From the NCBI GenBank assembly GCA_945881965.1, contig CAMCVS010000011.1:1-64000 (forward strand): 64,000 bases of DNA, given 5' to 3'. The DNA is from Paracoccus haematequi (GTDB lineage Bacteria; Pseudomonadota; Alphaproteobacteria; Rhodobacterales; Rhodobacteraceae). Below are positions 54,586 through 63,784 of this stretch, in pieces (positions within the stretch are counted from its first letter, which is position 1; every line of letters begins with the position of its first letter). The translations under genes were made by a program, and so were the position numbers. A model generated the notes under the pieces. It saw nothing but the letters and a program-made list of their open reading frames with translations, made no database searches and had not been told where the DNA came from.

Positions 54586-55382
54586 TGGGCGATCTTGTCC
54601 TGCCGCTGATCCTTGGGGTTCTGGAAGGTCTGACCGAGTTCATCCCGGTGTCCTCGACCGCGCATATCCTGCTGGCGGGGCATTTCCTGGGCTTTGACAG
54701 CCCGGAACGCACCTTTGAGGTGGTGATTCAGTTCGGCGCGGTGTTGGCCGTGATCACGGTTTATGCCGCAAAGCTGTGGCAGTTGTTTTCCACGGCACAT
54801 CGCGACCCGGCGGCGCGGCGGTTCATCATTGCGATTTTCCTTTCGTTTCTGCCTGCGGTGGCGATTGGCGTGCTGGGCCGCGATTTCATCAAGGGCGTGC
54901 TGTTCGAAAGCCCCCGCCTGATTGCGGTCACGCTGATCTTGGGCGGCGTGGTGCTGATCTGGGTGGACCGCCTGACCTTGTCGCCGCGCTATGACAGCGC
55001 CGAGGCGATCCCGATGGGCCGCGCCGTTGCCATCGGGTTTATCCAGTGTCTGGCGATGGTGCCGGGGGTGTCGCGGTCAGGGGCGACCATCGTGGGGGCC
55101 TTGGCGATGGGGGCGAGCAAACGCGCGGCGGCAGAGTTTTCGTTCTTCCTCGCCATGCCGACAATGTTCGGGGCCTTTGTCTATGACATGTACAAAAGCT
55201 GGGATCTGCTGGACCCTGCCGCGATGACGCAGATCGGTATCGGCTTTGCCGCCGCCTTTGTGACAGGCGTGATCGTGGTCAAGGGGCTGTTGGGCTATGT
55301 GTCGGCCTATGGCTATGCGCTGTTCGGCTGGTGGCGAATCATCGTGGGTGTGGTGGTTCTGGTGGCGTTGGGGATGGCGTAA
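54585..55382 (+). CDS. uppP: Undecaprenyl-diphosphatase
   Basis: Recycles undecaprenyl diphosphate for cell wall and glycan synthesis (BacA type). 265 residues with multiple membrane helices; signature regions EGLTEFIPVSSTAHILLAGH and MVPGVSRSGATIVGALAMGA. ATG overlaps the preceding stop (TGATG); a GTG codon one triplet upstream is the alternative. Confidence 0.95.
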   Translation: MGDLVLPLILGVLEGLTEFIPVSSTAHILLAGHFLGFDSPERTFEVVIQFGAVLAVITVYAAKLWQLFSTAHRDPAARRFIIAIFLSFLPAVAIGVLGRDFIKGVLFESPRLIAVTLILGGVVLIWVDRLTLSPRYDSAEAIPMGRAVAIGFIQCLAMVPGVSRSGATIVGALAMGASKRAAAEFSFFLAMPTMFGAFVYDMYKSWDLLDPAAMTQIGIGFAAAFVTGVIVVKGLLGYVSAYGYALFGWWRIIVGVVVLVALGMA

Positions 55383-55400
55383 GCGGCAGATAGGTGTCAC

Positions 55401-55476
55401 ATGCTGACCTATTTCACGAAGATTTCCGTGGCGCGCGCGCCTCAGCCCGGCAAATACCCGCATATAGGTCAGCATG
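55401..55476. repeat. 13-bp inverted repeat with 50-base spacing upstream of gltD
   Basis: CATGCTGACCTAT (55401-55413) and its exact complement ATAGGTCAGCATG (55464-55476), in the 162-base uppP-gltD gap. Could be paired operators or the stem of a large loop. The rest of the gap includes GGTGT/ACACC near 55500 and a GGCAGGAG ribosome site for gltD. Confidence 0.75.
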
Positions 55477-55544
55477 GATGACTTTTATTCCTTTCACAGG
55501 TGTTTTACACCGCCGCCAACGCAGTTTGACGGCAGGAGTCCGCC

Positions 55545-56969
55545 ATGGCCAAGCAACCGATGCTGAAATTCGTCACGATACCGCGCGACATGCCCGAAAA
55601 GCGGGCTGCCGCGGAGCGCCGTCAGGACTTTGACGAAATCTATGCCGAATATGCCGCGACCAAGGCCGCCGAGCAGGCCAGCCGGTGCAGCCAATGCGGC
55701 GTGCCCTATTGCCAGACGCATTGCCCGCTGCACAACAATATCCCCGACTGGTTGAACATGGTGGCCACGGGCCGCCTGCGCGAGGCGTGGGAAATCAGCC
55801 AATCCACCAACACCTATCCGGAAATCTGCGGCCGTATCTGCCCGCAGGACCGGCTGTGCGAAGGCAACTGCGTCATCGAAAACTCGGGCCACGGCACCGT
55901 CACCATCGGGTCGGTCGAGAAATACATTACCGATACCGCCTGGGAAAATGGCTGGGTGATGCCGATTCGTCCGGCGATGGAACGGGATCAGTCGGTCGGC
56001 ATCATCGGCGCGGGTCCGGGTGGGATGGCGGCGGCCGACATGCTGCGACGCGCCGGTGTGCAGGTGACGATCTATGACCGGCATGACCGCGCGGGCGGGT
56101 TGCTGACCTATGGGATTCCGGGGTTCAAGCTGGAAAAAGACGTGGTCATGCGCCGCGTGCAGCAGTTGGAACAGTCGGGCGTCGAATTCGTGCTGAATTG
56201 CGAAGTGGGCCGCGACATCAGCTTTGACGCGATCCGGGGCAAGCATGACGCGGTGATCATCGCCATCGGCGTGTACAAGGCGCGCGATCTGGACGGGGCC
56301 GGTGCGGGCATCGTCAAGGCGCTGGATTTCCTGACGGTGTCGAACCGGCTGTCGTTTGGTGATGATGTGCCCGCATTCACCGACGGATCGCTGACTGCGG
56401 CGGGCAAGCGTGTGGTCGTCATCGGCGGCGGCGATACCGCGATGGACTGTGTGCGCACCGCGATCCGGCAGGGCGCGACGTCGGTGAAATGCCTCTATCG
56501 CCGTGACCGCGCCAACATGCCGGGGTCACAGCGCGAGGTGCAGAATGCCGAGGAAGAGGGCGTGATTTTTGAATGGCTGTCGGCCCCCGTGGGGTTCACC
56601 GGCGATCCGGTCACGTCCGTGCGCGTGCAGAAGATGCGCCTGGGCGCGCCTGATGCCACGGGCCGCCAGATGCCCGAGGAAATCCCCGGAGCCATCCATG
56701 ACGAACCCGCCGATCTGGTGATCAAGGCGCTGGGGTTTGAACCCGAGGATTGGCCGAAGACGTGGGGGGCCGAGGGGCTGGAAACGACGCGCTGGGGCAC
56801 GGTCAAGGCCGCGTTTACGACCGGGCAGACCGGGGCCGAGGGCGTGTTCGCGGTGGGCGATATCGTGCGCGGCGCGTCGCTGGTGGTATGGGCGATCCGC
56901 GACGGGCGCGATTGCGCCGATGCGGTGCTGTCCTACCTTGCCGGTATGCGCGCCGTCGCGGCGGAATGA
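55545..56969 (+). CDS. gltD: Glutamate synthase (NADPH) small subunit
   Basis: 474-residue flavoprotein that passes electrons to GltB in ammonia assimilation. N-terminal iron-sulfur cysteines (SRCSQCGVPYCQTHCPLH and ICGRICPQDRLCEGNC), FAD loop GAGPGGMAAAD, NADPH loop GGGDTAMDCVRTAI and C-terminal GAEGVFAVGDIVRGASLVV. Its partner gltB lies downstream past one inserted gene. Confidence 0.97.
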   Translation: MAKQPMLKFVTIPRDMPEKRAAAERRQDFDEIYAEYAATKAAEQASRCSQCGVPYCQTHCPLHNNIPDWLNMVATGRLREAWEISQSTNTYPEICGRICPQDRLCEGNCVIENSGHGTVTIGSVEKYITDTAWENGWVMPIRPAMERDQSVGIIGAGPGGMAAADMLRRAGVQVTIYDRHDRAGGLLTYGIPGFKLEKDVVMRRVQQLEQSGVEFVLNCEVGRDISFDAIRGKHDAVIIAIGVYKARDLDGAGAGIVKALDFLTVSNRLSFGDDVPAFTDGSLTAAGKRVVVIGGGDTAMDCVRTAIRQGATSVKCLYRRDRANMPGSQREVQNAEEEGVIFEWLSAPVGFTGDPVTSVRVQKMRLGAPDATGRQMPEEIPGAIHDEPADLVIKALGFEPEDWPKTWGAEGLETTRWGTVKAAFTTGQTGAEGVFAVGDIVRGASLVVWAIRDGRDCADAVLSYLAGMRAVAAE

Positions 56970-56991
56970 TGGACGCAACAGGTGAACGGCC

Positions 56992-57795
56992 GTGTCTGAT
57001 CCCCAACAAGACCTGCAACAGCCCGAGTTCGTCGCGGACCGCAAACACCTGCATATCGAACAGGTTTGCAACGACGATGACCTGCATATGTGGGTCTATC
57101 GTGGCACAAGTTCGCGTCTGGTGATCAGCTTTTCCGGGATCGGGGCGTTCGGCCTCAAGGTGCCGGCCTATGAGTTTGTCGGCAGTGCCAGCGGCCATGG
57201 CGTGGACAGTGTGCTGTTCGTGTCCGAACCGATGCGCACATGGCTGACCGCGCCGCGTCTGATTGACCGTATCGTGGCGCGGGCCAATGCCGTGGCAGCT
57301 GCGGTGGGGGCGACGTCGATGTGTGCGGTCGGCCATTCGATGGGCGGGTTTTCCGCGCTGGTGATGGGAAAATTCCTGCCGCTGACCAGTGCCGTGGCCT
57401 TTGGTCCCCAATATTCGGTGCATCCCGATGTGGTGGGCGATGACAGCCGCTGGTCCTATTGGCGGCGCAAGATCAAGGATCACCGGTTCCTCAGCATCGA
57501 GGACGGGCTGGTGGATACCACGCTCTATCACGTGTTCCATGGCATGACGCGGGCGGAACGGTTGCAGCGTGACCGGTTTCCCATGCGCGACAACCTGTTT
57601 CACATTCTGGTGCCCAATACCGGGCATGGCATCCCGCAGGTGCTGCGCGCCAAGGGGGTGCTGCATGAGGTGGTGCGGCTGGCGCTGGACAACCGGCCGA
57701 AACTGGTGCGCCACAGCCTTTTGCCGCTGGGGGGGCGTCGTCGCACGCTCGCGCAGTTTCCGCTGATCCCCCATTCGTCGCAGGTGCCGCAATGA
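56992..57795 (+). CDS. Alpha/beta hydrolase-like protein between gltD and gltB
   Basis: 267 residues, GTG start. The nucleophile elbow GHSMGGFSAL (Ser near residue 118) and downstream GHGIPQVL suggest an alpha/beta-hydrolase, though the acid residue is not obvious. Related proteins occur in marine alphaproteobacterial glycan and stress loci. It separates gltD from gltB, 22 bases after gltD. No link to glutamate synthase is known to me. Confidence 0.7.
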   Translation: MSDPQQDLQQPEFVADRKHLHIEQVCNDDDLHMWVYRGTSSRLVISFSGIGAFGLKVPAYEFVGSASGHGVDSVLFVSEPMRTWLTAPRLIDRIVARANAVAAAVGATSMCAVGHSMGGFSALVMGKFLPLTSAVAFGPQYSVHPDVVGDDSRWSYWRRKIKDHRFLSIEDGLVDTTLYHVFHGMTRAERLQRDRFPMRDNLFHILVPNTGHGIPQVLRAKGVLHEVVRLALDNRPKLVRHSLLPLGGRRRTLAQFPLIPHSSQVPQ

Positions 57796-57890
57796 TCCGC
57801 GCATGGGGCCGATTGGGCCGCACCACACAAATACCGGCGCGTTGCATCGCAATTTCCGCCGTTCTGGACACTGACTGAAAGGGAACCGCC

Positions 57891-60800
57891 ATGACCACTT
57901 ATGATGACGCCTGGGTTGCCCGCGAAGAGGCCAAGCGGGTCTTTCTGGCCGCGAACGGCCTTTATGACGAAAGCGAGGAACATTCCTCCTGCGGCGTCGG
58001 GCTTGTGGTCGCGCTGGATGGCAAGGCCAGCCGCCGTGTGGTGGAAAACAGCATCGCGGCGTTGAAAGCGGTCTGGCATCGCGGCGCGGTGGATGCCGAT
58101 GGCAAAACCGGCGATGGCGCGGGCATCCATGTGCAGATCCCGGTGCCGTTCTTTTATGACCAGATCCGCCGCACCGGGCACGAACCCCGCACCGATCAGT
58201 TGATCGCGGTGGGGCAGGTGTTCCTGCCGCGCACCAACTTTGGCGCGCAGGAAACCTGCCGCACCATCGTCGAATCCGAAGTGCTGCGGATGGGCTATTA
58301 CATCTATGGCTGGCGGCATGTGCCGGTGGATATCTCGTGCCTTGGCGAAAAGGCCAACGCGACCCGCCCCGAAATCGAGCAAATCCTGATTTCCAACGTC
58401 AAGGGCGTGGACGAAGACACGTTCGAGCGGGAATTGTATGTCATCCGCCGCCGCATTGAAAAGGCGGTCACGGCGGCGGGTATACAGGGGATGTATGTCT
58501 GTTCGCTGTCCTGCCGGTCGATCATCTACAAGGGCATGATGCTGGCCGAACAGGTGGCGGTGTTCTATCCCGACCTGATGGACGCGCGGTTTGAATCTGC
58601 CTTTGCGATCTATCACCAGCGCTATTCCACCAACACCTTCCCGCAATGGTGGCTGGCGCAGCCGTTCCGCATGCTGGCCCATAACGGCGAAATCAACACG
58701 CTGAAGGGCAACACCAACTGGATGCGGAGCCATGAAATCCGCATGGCCTCCAGCGCGTTTGGCGATCTGGCCGAGGATATCAAGCCGATCATTCAGCCGG
58801 GGTCGTCGGATTCAGCGGCCTTGGACGCGGTGTTCGAAGTGCTGGTGCGCGCGGGCCGCAATGCGCCGATGGCAAAGACCATGCTGGTGCCTGAAAGCTG
58901 GTCCAAGCAGGCGGTGGAACTGCCGCAGGCGTGGCGCGACATGTATTCCTATTGCAACTCGGTGATGGAGCCCTGGGATGGGCCCGCCGCGCTGGCGATG
59001 ACCGATGGCCGCTGGGTCTGTGGCGGGCTGGACCGCAACGGGCTGCGGCCGATGCGCTATGTGGTCACGGGCGACAACCTGCTGATCGCAGGGTCCGAGG
59101 CGGGGATGGTGCCTGTCAACGAAACCACCGTGCGCGAAAAGGGCGCGTTGGGGCCGGGCCAGATGATCGCCGTGGACATGAAGGAAGGCCGCCTGTTCCA
59201 CGACACGGAAATCAAGGACAAACTCGCCGCCGCGCAGCCGTTCGGCGATTGGGTCGGCAAGATCAACGAGCTGGACGAAAAGCTGTCGCAGATCGAAGAG
59301 CGCCCGCTGTTCACCGGGGCCGACCTGCGCAAGCGTCAGGTTGCCGCCGGGTTCACCATCGAAGAGTTGGAACAGGTGCTTGCGCCCATGGCCGAGGATG
59401 CCAAAGAGGCGCTGGCGTCGATGGGCGATGACACGCCGCCTGCCGTGCTGTCGTCGAAGTATCGCCCGCTGAGCCACTACTTCCGCCAGAATTTCAGCCA
59501 GGTCACGAACCCGCCGATCGACAGCTTGCGCGAATACCGGGTGATGTCGCTGAAAACCCGGTTCGGTAACCTGAAGAACGTGCTGGACGAAAGCAGCGCG
59601 CAGACCGAGATTTTCGTCCTTGGCAGTCCCTTTGTCGGCAATGCGCAATGGGATGCGATGGTCGGCAGTTTCAACGCTGATGTGGCCGAGATCGACTGCA
59701 CCTTCCCCGCGGATGCCGGTCCCGATGCGCTGCGCGCCAATCTGGAACGTATCCGCGCCGAGGCAGTCGATGCTGTGGCGTCAGGGGCCGGGCATATCTG
59801 CCTGACCGACATGGATCAAGGGCCGGGTCGCGTGCCGATGCCGATGATCCTGGCCACCAGTGCGGTGCACAGCCATCTGACCCGCAAGGGCCTGCGCACC
59901 TTCTGTTCGCTGAACGTGCGGGCAGCGGAATGTATCGACCCGCATTATTTCGCGGTGCTGATCGGCTGCGGTGCGACGGTGGTGAACCCCTATCTGGCCG
60001 AAGACAGCCTGGCCGACCGCATCCAGCGCGGGTTGCTGGACCTGACGCTGACCGAGGCCGTCGCGCGTTACCGCGAGGCGATTGATCAGGGCATGTTGAA
60101 AATCATGGCCAAGATGGGGATTTCGGTGATTTCCTCCTATCGCGGCGGGTTGAATTTCGAGGCGGTGGGCCTGTCCCGCGCCATGTGCGCCGAATACTTC
60201 CCCGGTCTGACCAGCCGGATTTCCGGCATCGGTGTGACGGGGATTCAACGCGAGGCGGAAGAAATCCATGCCGCAGGCTGGCGCGCCAGCGATGCCGTGT
60301 TGCCCATCGGCGGGTTCTACAAGGCGCGTCGGTCTGGCGAAACCCACGCTTGGGAAGCAACGGGGATGCACCTGCTGCAATCTGCCTGTGACCGCGCGTC
60401 CTATGAATTGTGGAAACAGTATTCCGCGCGGATGCAATCGGCCCCGCCAATCCATCTGCGCGATCTGTTGGCGATCAAGCCGCTGGGCAAGGCCATTCCG
60501 ATCGAAGAGGTGGAAAGCATCACCTCGATCCGCAAGCGGTTCGTGACACCGGGCATGAGCCTTGGCGCGCTTGGCCCAGAGGCGCACAAGACGCTGAACG
60601 TGGCGATGAACCGGATCGGCGCGAAATCCGATTCGGGCGAGGGCGGCGAAGACCCGGCGCATTTCCATCCTGAACCCAATGGCGACAACCCGTCGGCCAA
60701 GATCAAGCAGGTCGCCTCGGGGCGGTTCGGCGTGACGGCGGAATATCTGAACGCCTGCGAAGAGCTGGAAATCAAGATCGCGCAGGGGGCCAAACCCGGC

Positions 60801-62429
60801 GAGGGTGGCCAACTGCCCGGCATGAAGGTGACCGACCTGATCGCGCGGCTGCGCCATTCGACCAAGGGCGTGACGCTGATTTCCCCGCCGCCGCACCACG
60901 ACATCTATTCCATCGAAGATCTGGCGCAATTGATCTATGACCTGAAACAGATCAACCCGCGCGCCAAGGTGACGGTGAAACTGGTGGCGGCATCGGGCGT
61001 CGGCACCATCGCGGCGGGCGTGGCCAAGGCCAAGGCGGATGTGATCCTGATTTCCGGGCATAATGGCGGCACCGGCGCGTCGCCTGCGACCTCGATCAAA
61101 TTCGCGGGCTTGCCCTGGGAAATGGGCCTGACCGAGGCGCATCAGGTGCTGTCGATGAACAACCTGCGCAACCGGGTGACGCTGCGCACCGATGGGGGCT
61201 TGCGCACCGGGCGCGACATCGTGATGGCCGCGATGCTGGGGGCCGAGGAATACGGCATCGGCACCGCCGCGCTGATCGCGATGGGCTGCATCATGGTGCG
61301 GCAGTGCCAGTCGAACACCTGTCCGGTGGGCGTCTGCACCCAAAACGAGGAGTTGCGGAAGAAATTCACCGGCACGGCGGACAAGGTGGTGAACCTGATC
61401 ACCTTCTATGCGCAAGAGGTGCGGGAAATCCTCGCCAGCATCGGCGCGCGGTCGATGGATGACATCATCGGGCGGGCGGATTTGCTGGGGCAGGTCAGCC
61501 GCGGCGCGGCGCATCTGGATGACCTGGACCTGAACCCGCTCTTGATCACCGTCGATGGCGCGCGCGACATTACCTATAACCGCGACAAGCCGCGCAATGT
61601 GGTGCCTGACACGCTGGATGCCGAGATTGTCCGCGATGCGGCGCGGTTCCTGGAAGACGGCGAGAAGATGCAACTGTCCTATGCGGTGCAGAACACGCAT
61701 CGCACCGTGGGAACGCGGGTGTCGTCACACATCGTGCGGCGGTTCGGGATGCGCAACACGCTGCAACCCGATCACCTCACGGTGAAACTGACCGGGTCGG
61801 CGGGGCAGTCGCTGGGCGCCTTCGCGGCACCGGGGTTGAAGATCGAGGTGTCGGGCGATGCCAACGATTACGTCGGCAAGGGCCTGTCGGGGGGCACCAT
61901 CGTGGTGCGCCCGCCGATGGCGAGCCCGCTGCGCGCCGAGGACAACACCATCATCGGCAACACGGTGCTTTACGGGGCCACCGATGGCTATCTGTTTGCC
62001 GCAGGGCGCGCAGGCGAACGGTTTGCGGTGCGCAACTCGGGGGCCAAGGTGGTGATCGAGGGCTGTGGGTCGAACGGCTGCGAATACATGACCGGTGGCG
62101 TGGCGGTCATTCTGGGCCGCATCGGCGCGAACTTTGGCGCGGGGATGACGGGGGGGATGGCGTATATCCATGACCCGGACCGCACGGCGCTGAACCTGAT
62201 GAACCTGGAAACGCTGGTGACTTGCCCGGTGACCGTGCCCTATTGGGAAGATCAGTTGCGCGCCCTGATCGAACGCCACGCGCGGGAAACCCGCAGTGCC
62301 AAGGCGGAACGCATTCTGGCGAACTGGGCGGTGGAGCGCGGCAATTTCGTTCAGATCTGCCCCAAGGAGATGCTGGTGCATATCCCGCATCCGCTGACAC
62401 TGGAACAAAAGGCGGTTCCGGCGGAATGA
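57891..62429 (+). CDS. gltB: Glutamate synthase (NADPH) large subunit
   Basis: 1512 residues. An N-terminal glutaminase domain with propeptide and catalytic Cys34 in EEHSSCGVGLV, a central region, the FMN/synthase domain (MIGCGATV, DPAHFHPEPNG, ISGHNGGTGASPATSI) and a 3Fe-4S cysteine set (CQSNTCPVGVC); C-terminal GXGXG-like beta-helix (GCGSNGCEYMTGG). Makes glutamate from glutamine and 2-oxoglutarate with GltD. Start ATG after AAAGGGA. Confidence 0.98.
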   Translation: MTTYDDAWVAREEAKRVFLAANGLYDESEEHSSCGVGLVVALDGKASRRVVENSIAALKAVWHRGAVDADGKTGDGAGIHVQIPVPFFYDQIRRTGHEPRTDQLIAVGQVFLPRTNFGAQETCRTIVESEVLRMGYYIYGWRHVPVDISCLGEKANATRPEIEQILISNVKGVDEDTFERELYVIRRRIEKAVTAAGIQGMYVCSLSCRSIIYKGMMLAEQVAVFYPDLMDARFESAFAIYHQRYSTNTFPQWWLAQPFRMLAHNGEINTLKGNTNWMRSHEIRMASSAFGDLAEDIKPIIQPGSSDSAALDAVFEVLVRAGRNAPMAKTMLVPESWSKQAVELPQAWRDMYSYCNSVMEPWDGPAALAMTDGRWVCGGLDRNGLRPMRYVVTGDNLLIAGSEAGMVPVNETTVREKGALGPGQMIAVDMKEGRLFHDTEIKDKLAAAQPFGDWVGKINELDEKLSQIEERPLFTGADLRKRQVAAGFTIEELEQVLAPMAEDAKEALASMGDDTPPAVLSSKYRPLSHYFRQNFSQVTNPPIDSLREYRVMSLKTRFGNLKNVLDESSAQTEIFVLGSPFVGNAQWDAMVGSFNADVAEIDCTFPADAGPDALRANLERIRAEAVDAVASGAGHICLTDMDQGPGRVPMPMILATSAVHSHLTRKGLRTFCSLNVRAAECIDPHYFAVLIGCGATVVNPYLAEDSLADRIQRGLLDLTLTEAVARYREAIDQGMLKIMAKMGISVISSYRGGLNFEAVGLSRAMCAEYFPGLTSRISGIGVTGIQREAEEIHAAGWRASDAVLPIGGFYKARRSGETHAWEATGMHLLQSACDRASYELWKQYSARMQSAPPIHLRDLLAIKPLGKAIPIEEVESITSIRKRFVTPGMSLGALGPEAHKTLNVAMNRIGAKSDSGEGGEDPAHFHPEPNGDNPSAKIKQVASGRFGVTAEYLNACEELEIKIAQGAKPGEGGQLPGMKVTDLIARLRHSTKGVTLISPPPHHDIYSIEDLAQLIYDLKQINPRAKVTVKLVAASGVGTIAAGVAKAKADVILISGHNGGTGASPATSIKFAGLPWEMGLTEAHQVLSMNNLRNRVTLRTDGGLRTGRDIVMAAMLGAEEYGIGTAALIAMGCIMVRQCQSNTCPVGVCTQNEELRKKFTGTADKVVNLITFYAQEVREILASIGARSMDDIIGRADLLGQVSRGAAHLDDLDLNPLLITVDGARDITYNRDKPRNVVPDTLDAEIVRDAARFLEDGEKMQLSYAVQNTHRTVGTRVSSHIVRRFGMRNTLQPDHLTVKLTGSAGQSLGAFAAPGLKIEVSGDANDYVGKGLSGGTIVVRPPMASPLRAEDNTIIGNTVLYGATDGYLFAAGRAGERFAVRNSGAKVVIEGCGSNGCEYMTGGVAVILGRIGANFGAGMTGGMAYIHDPDRTALNLMNLETLVTCPVTVPYWEDQLRALIERHARETRSAKAERILANWAVERGNFVQICPKEMLVHIPHPLTLEQKAVPAE

Positions 62430-62435
62430 TCCGGG

Positions 62436-62463
62436 GGATGGGTGCAAGCACCCATCCTACGGA
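62436..62463. repeat. REP-like palindrome after gltB
   Basis: GGATGGGTGC (62436-62445) pairs with GCACCCATCC (62448-62457) around AA, followed by TACGG. Read on the minus strand it is CCGTAGGATGGGTGC onward, the same family as the elements at 23774 and 37278. It lies between the convergent ends of gltB and the cysteine-rich gene and may end both transcripts. Confidence 0.75.
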
Positions 62464-62472
62464 GCCACCCGA

Positions 62473-62862
62473 TCACGAGCAGCCCATCTTCTGCACCGCG
62501 ACGTAGTGCACGCAGATGGGGGTGAACGGGATGCAGTTATCCTCGATCAGCGTGGCCACAACCCGCGTCTGTCGCCCGGTGCATGACAAAAGCCGCTCAC
62601 GCAACCGCGCCGGGTGCTTCAGCAGCACCTGGCGGTCGGGGCAATCGGACGAGACCAGCACGAAGAAGCGTCTGCCGTCGGCGGCTGTCTGGTGCAAAAG
62701 TTCGCCCATCACATCCACGCTGGCCCCCGGCGCAAAGCGATTGACCATCTCGCAGGCCGTCCATGGCTGGGCACGGGCCGGACCGGGGTTTAGGGCCAGC
62801 ATCAGCAGCATGACGAAAACGATGCGGGGCCAGAGCAAGGCAACCACCCTGATATTCGACAT
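62473..62862 (-). CDS. Secreted cysteine-rich protein, unknown function
   Basis: 129 residues with a signal peptide (MLLMLALNPGPARAQP) and six cysteines (TACEM, SDCPD, LLSCTG, EDNCIPF, PICVH, MGCS), likely disulfide-bonded in the periplasm. No family recognised. Divergent from mtgA and convergent with gltB. Confidence 0.6.
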   Translation of the reverse strand: MSNIRVVALLWPRIVFVMLLMLALNPGPARAQPWTACEMVNRFAPGASVDVMGELLHQTAADGRRFFVLVSSDCPDRQVLLKHPARLRERLLSCTGRQTRVVATLIEDNCIPFTPICVHYVAVQKMGCS

Positions 62863-62996
62863 GCACAGCGTCGCCGGAGGGGCCGTGGCTTGTCAAGCAG
62901 AACCATGCTTGCCCCTTTCGGCTGGATCGGGGTAGCTGGAAACGGGCGGGCAGGAGGTTCCTTCGGCCCTGTGACGGATGCGGGAAAGACAGGGAC

Positions 62997-63728
62997 ATGG
63001 CACGTCCAGCAGGGCGCAAGACCGGATCGACAGCCCCTGCGCCCGCGCGGCGCCCGGGGCTGCGCGGGTGGGTATGGCGGGTCGCGCTGGGCCTGCCGGT
63101 GGCACTGGTGCTGTGGGTTGCGGCCTATGCGGTGATCAACCCGCCCACAACCTTCTACATGATCGGCGAGGCCCGCGTGCTGGGCGAGGTCGAGCAGGAC
63201 TGGGTCGATGCCGATGACGTGTCGCCGATGCTGTTGCGGGCCATCGTGGCAGCCGAGGATGCGAATTTCTGCCTGCATTGGGGCTTCGACATTGCCGCCA
63301 TCCGCGATGCCATCGCCGATGGCGCGGATCGCGGCGCCTCGACGCTGACGCAGCAAGTCGTGAAGAACGCATTCCTGTGGCACGGGCGGTCCTGGCCGCG
63401 CAAGGCGCTGGAAGGGGTGCTGACGCCGCTTGTCGAACTGTTCTGGACCAAGCGGCGCATCCTCGAAGTCTATATCAACGTTGCCGAATTTGACGAAGGC
63501 GTGTTCGGTGTCGCCGCCGCCGCGCGGCACCATTTCAACGTCGGCCCGGACGAATTGACCGATGTGCAGGCGGCACGGCTGGCGATGGTGCTGCCTGCGC
63601 CCAAGCTGCGGTCGGCCAGTGATCCCGATGCCGCGCAACGGCGGCGCACCGCGGCGATCCTTGACGGTGCGCAGACCATCGCCGCCGATGGCCGTGACGA
63701 TTGCTTTGACCGCCCCGCCGGGGATTGA
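62997..63728 (+). CDS. mtgA: Monofunctional peptidoglycan glycosyltransferase
   Basis: Membrane-anchored GT51 enzyme of 243 residues that polymerises glycan strands from lipid II. One N-terminal helix (ALGLPVALVLWVAAYAVI) then the catalytic Glu in VAAEDANFCLHWGFD, GASTLTQQVVKN, KRRILEVYINVAEF with the second Glu. The AAGACAGGGAC region supplies the ribosome site. Confidence 0.94.
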   Translation: MARPAGRKTGSTAPAPARRPGLRGWVWRVALGLPVALVLWVAAYAVINPPTTFYMIGEARVLGEVEQDWVDADDVSPMLLRAIVAAEDANFCLHWGFDIAAIRDAIADGADRGASTLTQQVVKNAFLWHGRSWPRKALEGVLTPLVELFWTKRRILEVYINVAEFDEGVFGVAAAARHHFNVGPDELTDVQAARLAMVLPAPKLRSASDPDAAQRRRTAAILDGAQTIAADGRDDCFDRPAGD

Positions 63729-63784
63729 AATCCGCGTCCTGCCGGGGCATGCAGGTGCATGTTCTGTCAGATCGGACCCTGCCC

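Noticed and set aside
55383-55544. Possible riboswitch before gltD
   Set aside because: Only the 13-bp inverted repeat is clear; no known aptamer consensus seen.
59781-61700. Minus-strand open frame over gltB
   Set aside because: Shadow of gltB in a GC-rich genome.
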